Positions 62,465-64,000 of a stretch of DNA of 64,000 nucleotides are shown in pieces; position 1 is the first letter of the stretch; each line of letters starts with the position of its first letter. A model generated the notes under the pieces. That model was not told where the DNA came from, did no database searches, and worked only from the letters and a program-made list of their open reading frames with translations. The DNA lies in assembly GCF_003590095.1 (NCBI RefSeq), contig NC_039480.1, forward strand, positions 7,603,328 through 7,667,327, in the 5' to 3' direction. The translations under genes were made by a program, and so were the position numbers. Source of the DNA: Trichoplusia ni (Eukaryota; Arthropoda; Insecta; Lepidoptera; Noctuidae).

Positions 62465-62960
62465 AGCGGCCGATGTTCAAATATTTATGTTGCGCACAAT
62501 TCCAAATAACAAAGACAAAGTTGGCGCCGGCGGGGCATTCATCGAAGCTGACGTAGAAAAATTGTCAGGCACATGAGATTCGACGGGCGTGTGGCGACGA
62601 CTAAATTGAACGGCGGCGTTGTAGGAGCAACCCTGCACGCCTGACTGCCCGCGCAACCCTCGCACCGCCTGCTAATAGGGCTGGCGTGTTGCCACATAAA
62701 CACGTTTGTGTTTCATTCAAAACATTCCAATTGAATTTTTAAGTGTGCGTCAATCACGCGCCCCAAGTGAACCATGTTTTTATTTTCGTAAATTCGGCGC
62801 GAGGCATCCCTAGCTGCTTCGTCAACACGATCTACAATTCTACACCCACTCGCTGGCGCATTTAACAACCCCCTGCAAAATTCACACTGCACCACTCGAA
62901 ATTTGCGTCAAGTTCCGCTAGACCCTCCTTTCTCTTGAATGAATTTGTTCGTTAAAGCAA
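62465..62960. promoter_or_regulatory. CpG-rich block, possible promoter or conserved element
   Basis: This is the most GC- and CpG-rich part of the window, especially 62520-62690 (GGCGCCGGCGGGG, CGGCGGCGTTG, CCGCGCAACC). Short frames on the minus strand (62477-62665 and 62713-62895) are a by-product of fewer stops and carry no motif I recognise. It matches no repeat I know. A promoter, an enhancer or an exon of a transcript leaving the window are all possible. Confidence 0.3.
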
Positions 62961-64000
62961 ATTGCCGCTGGTTTCCTAAGGCGCTTTGCGAGAACACAGC
63001 CATTGAAACACCCGGCAAAGGTGAGGGAGAAACATTTTGTATCAGAACACGTTATATCTTCAGACTGAATGTAATTTGCTTGTTATCCATTCGCGCGTAT
63101 TTGTCCTCTTTGTTAATGTTTATTGGTTTGTTACATATACTTACGATGTTTGTGCTCAGTAATTGGATTGAATTTTAGAGTAACATACGTTAAATTTGAA
63201 ACCAACGTGATAAAAAAAATTACAATATTTAACTACATATAGAAGGGAAATCCTAACGTTATAGTGCACCTGTACTCGTTCATGTGAAATACTTAAGTCA
63301 TTAAAAGGTAAATAACCTTTTAAGCTTAAGCATCTTCACATAGATTTCATGAACGATCGTTACGCATTGAAAATAAGTTAAACAAAACGAAGGATGCGAA
63401 AAGAGATTGTTTTCAGTTCCGCACCGGGGCTTGGTGCACAAGAGAATAAAATAATGAGGCCATTTCCTGGTGCCTTTTGATGCGGCCTGGAAAACGCTTG
63501 TAAAGGTATTTTTAAATTGAGCCTCAATTAGGGTTGCCGCATCCCGCTCTCTGAGAATTCATCGTTTTGTGAACACCGCTCCGCCGACGCGACCGGATGT
63601 TTTAAAAGCATTTGTCCTTTGTAACTCTGACAAACAAACGAAAGTTCGTGCACACAAGCTTTTGGGCTTAACGTAGGTAAAGTTTGAATTGTCTCTTAGT
63701 AAGTTGGTTAGTTAAGCTATACCGGAATCGTGGAAAGGAAACCGCGATTAAATGTCATACTATTTGTACATGTTTAAATGCTATTTGCACAAAAACTTAT
63801 TTTTGTTCTTAGAAGCTTTGCAAGCTATAAATAACGTGCAATTTATGATTTTTTATTAAACAACCGCAACATTACGTTCAATTTGGAAAACTTTTAAATG
63901 TATTCCGTCGTCCCAAAACCCTTCAATCAGAATATCAATTTAAAGTTATAACAAAACTACAAACTTTCGAAATCCTCGTTTATTCAATTTGATATTTCAT
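62961..64000. promoter_or_regulatory. Mixed stretch with a balanced block at 63420-63660
   Basis: 63420-63660 has even composition, no known repeat and no useful open frame. It contains GGGGCTTGGTGCAC and ATAATGAGGCCATTTCCTGG, the sort of texture conserved enhancers have. A hairpin TTAAAAGGT-AAATA-ACCTTTTAA lies at 63301-63323. The rest is AT-rich with nothing recognised. Confidence 0.2.

Noticed and set aside
62477..62895. Two minus-strand frames in the CpG-rich block
   Set aside because: Both have an ordinary length for a GC-rich stretch, with no domain and no convincing splice sites.
1..64000. CRISPR array, telomeric TTAGG tract, rRNA or long microsatellite
   Set aside because: None seen on reading both strands. 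Simple repeats are limited to a few units.

Overview
The window looks like AT-rich nuclear DNA of a moth or butterfly. The evidence is the mobile-element complement, recognised from memory of the families and not by a search: short non-autonomous Helitrons that start TC, end CTAG and sit between A and T; tRNA-headed SINEs with intact A and B boxes; a 3' end of an RTE-clade LINE with a TGATGA tail; and several short retroposed repeats common in Lepidoptera. I see no bacterial, viral or organellar gene, no rRNA, no confident tRNA gene and no CRISPR array. No complete protein-coding gene is visible. The longest open frames (134, 124 and 120 codons) are about what chance gives in sequence this AT-rich. 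The window is most likely a large intron or a gene-poor regulatory interval.

Left part (1-16 kb). A Helitron lies at 2018-2295. The best candidate exons are here. On the plus strand there is a possible promoter and first exon ending near 3951, an exon-like block at 5462-5552 (TACTAAC branch point, pyrimidine tract, strong donor), and an open frame starting at 6873 behind a strong acceptor. On the minus strand, a CpG-richer block at 10246 to about 10880 ends in a textbook CAG/GTGAGT donor and looks like a non-coding first exon with a promoter to its right. Two foldback hairpins of one family sit at 14.1 and 15.2 kb.

Middle (16-50 kb). This is mostly unrecognised AT-rich sequence punctuated by mobile-element relics: a LINE coding fragment (16.4 kb), two retroposed repeats with clear target-site duplications (7.4 and 22.3 kb, opposite strands) plus two older relatives (24.3 and 37.1 kb), a Helitron nested in the first bases of another Helitron (23.1-23.5 kb), two related Helitron-type repeats (28.2 and 28.9 kb), one retroposon split by another (33.9-34.2 kb), and tRNA-derived SINEs (44.7 and 46.8 kb). 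A 52-base exon-like block on the minus strand lies at 42.6 kb.

Right part (50-64 kb). There are stretches of more balanced composition without recognisable repeats (50.5-50.8, 52.5-52.7, 62.5-62.95 and 63.4-63.65 kb) that could be regulatory, a cluster of three TGACGTCA sites (54.2-55.1 kb), two further SINE families (57.1 and 60.1 kb), and an RTE 3' end with a 15-base target-site duplication (60.7-61.0 kb). Nothing shows the genes acting together as a system. The main content is mobile-element history plus a few candidate exons and regulatory blocks that transcript and conservation data could test.
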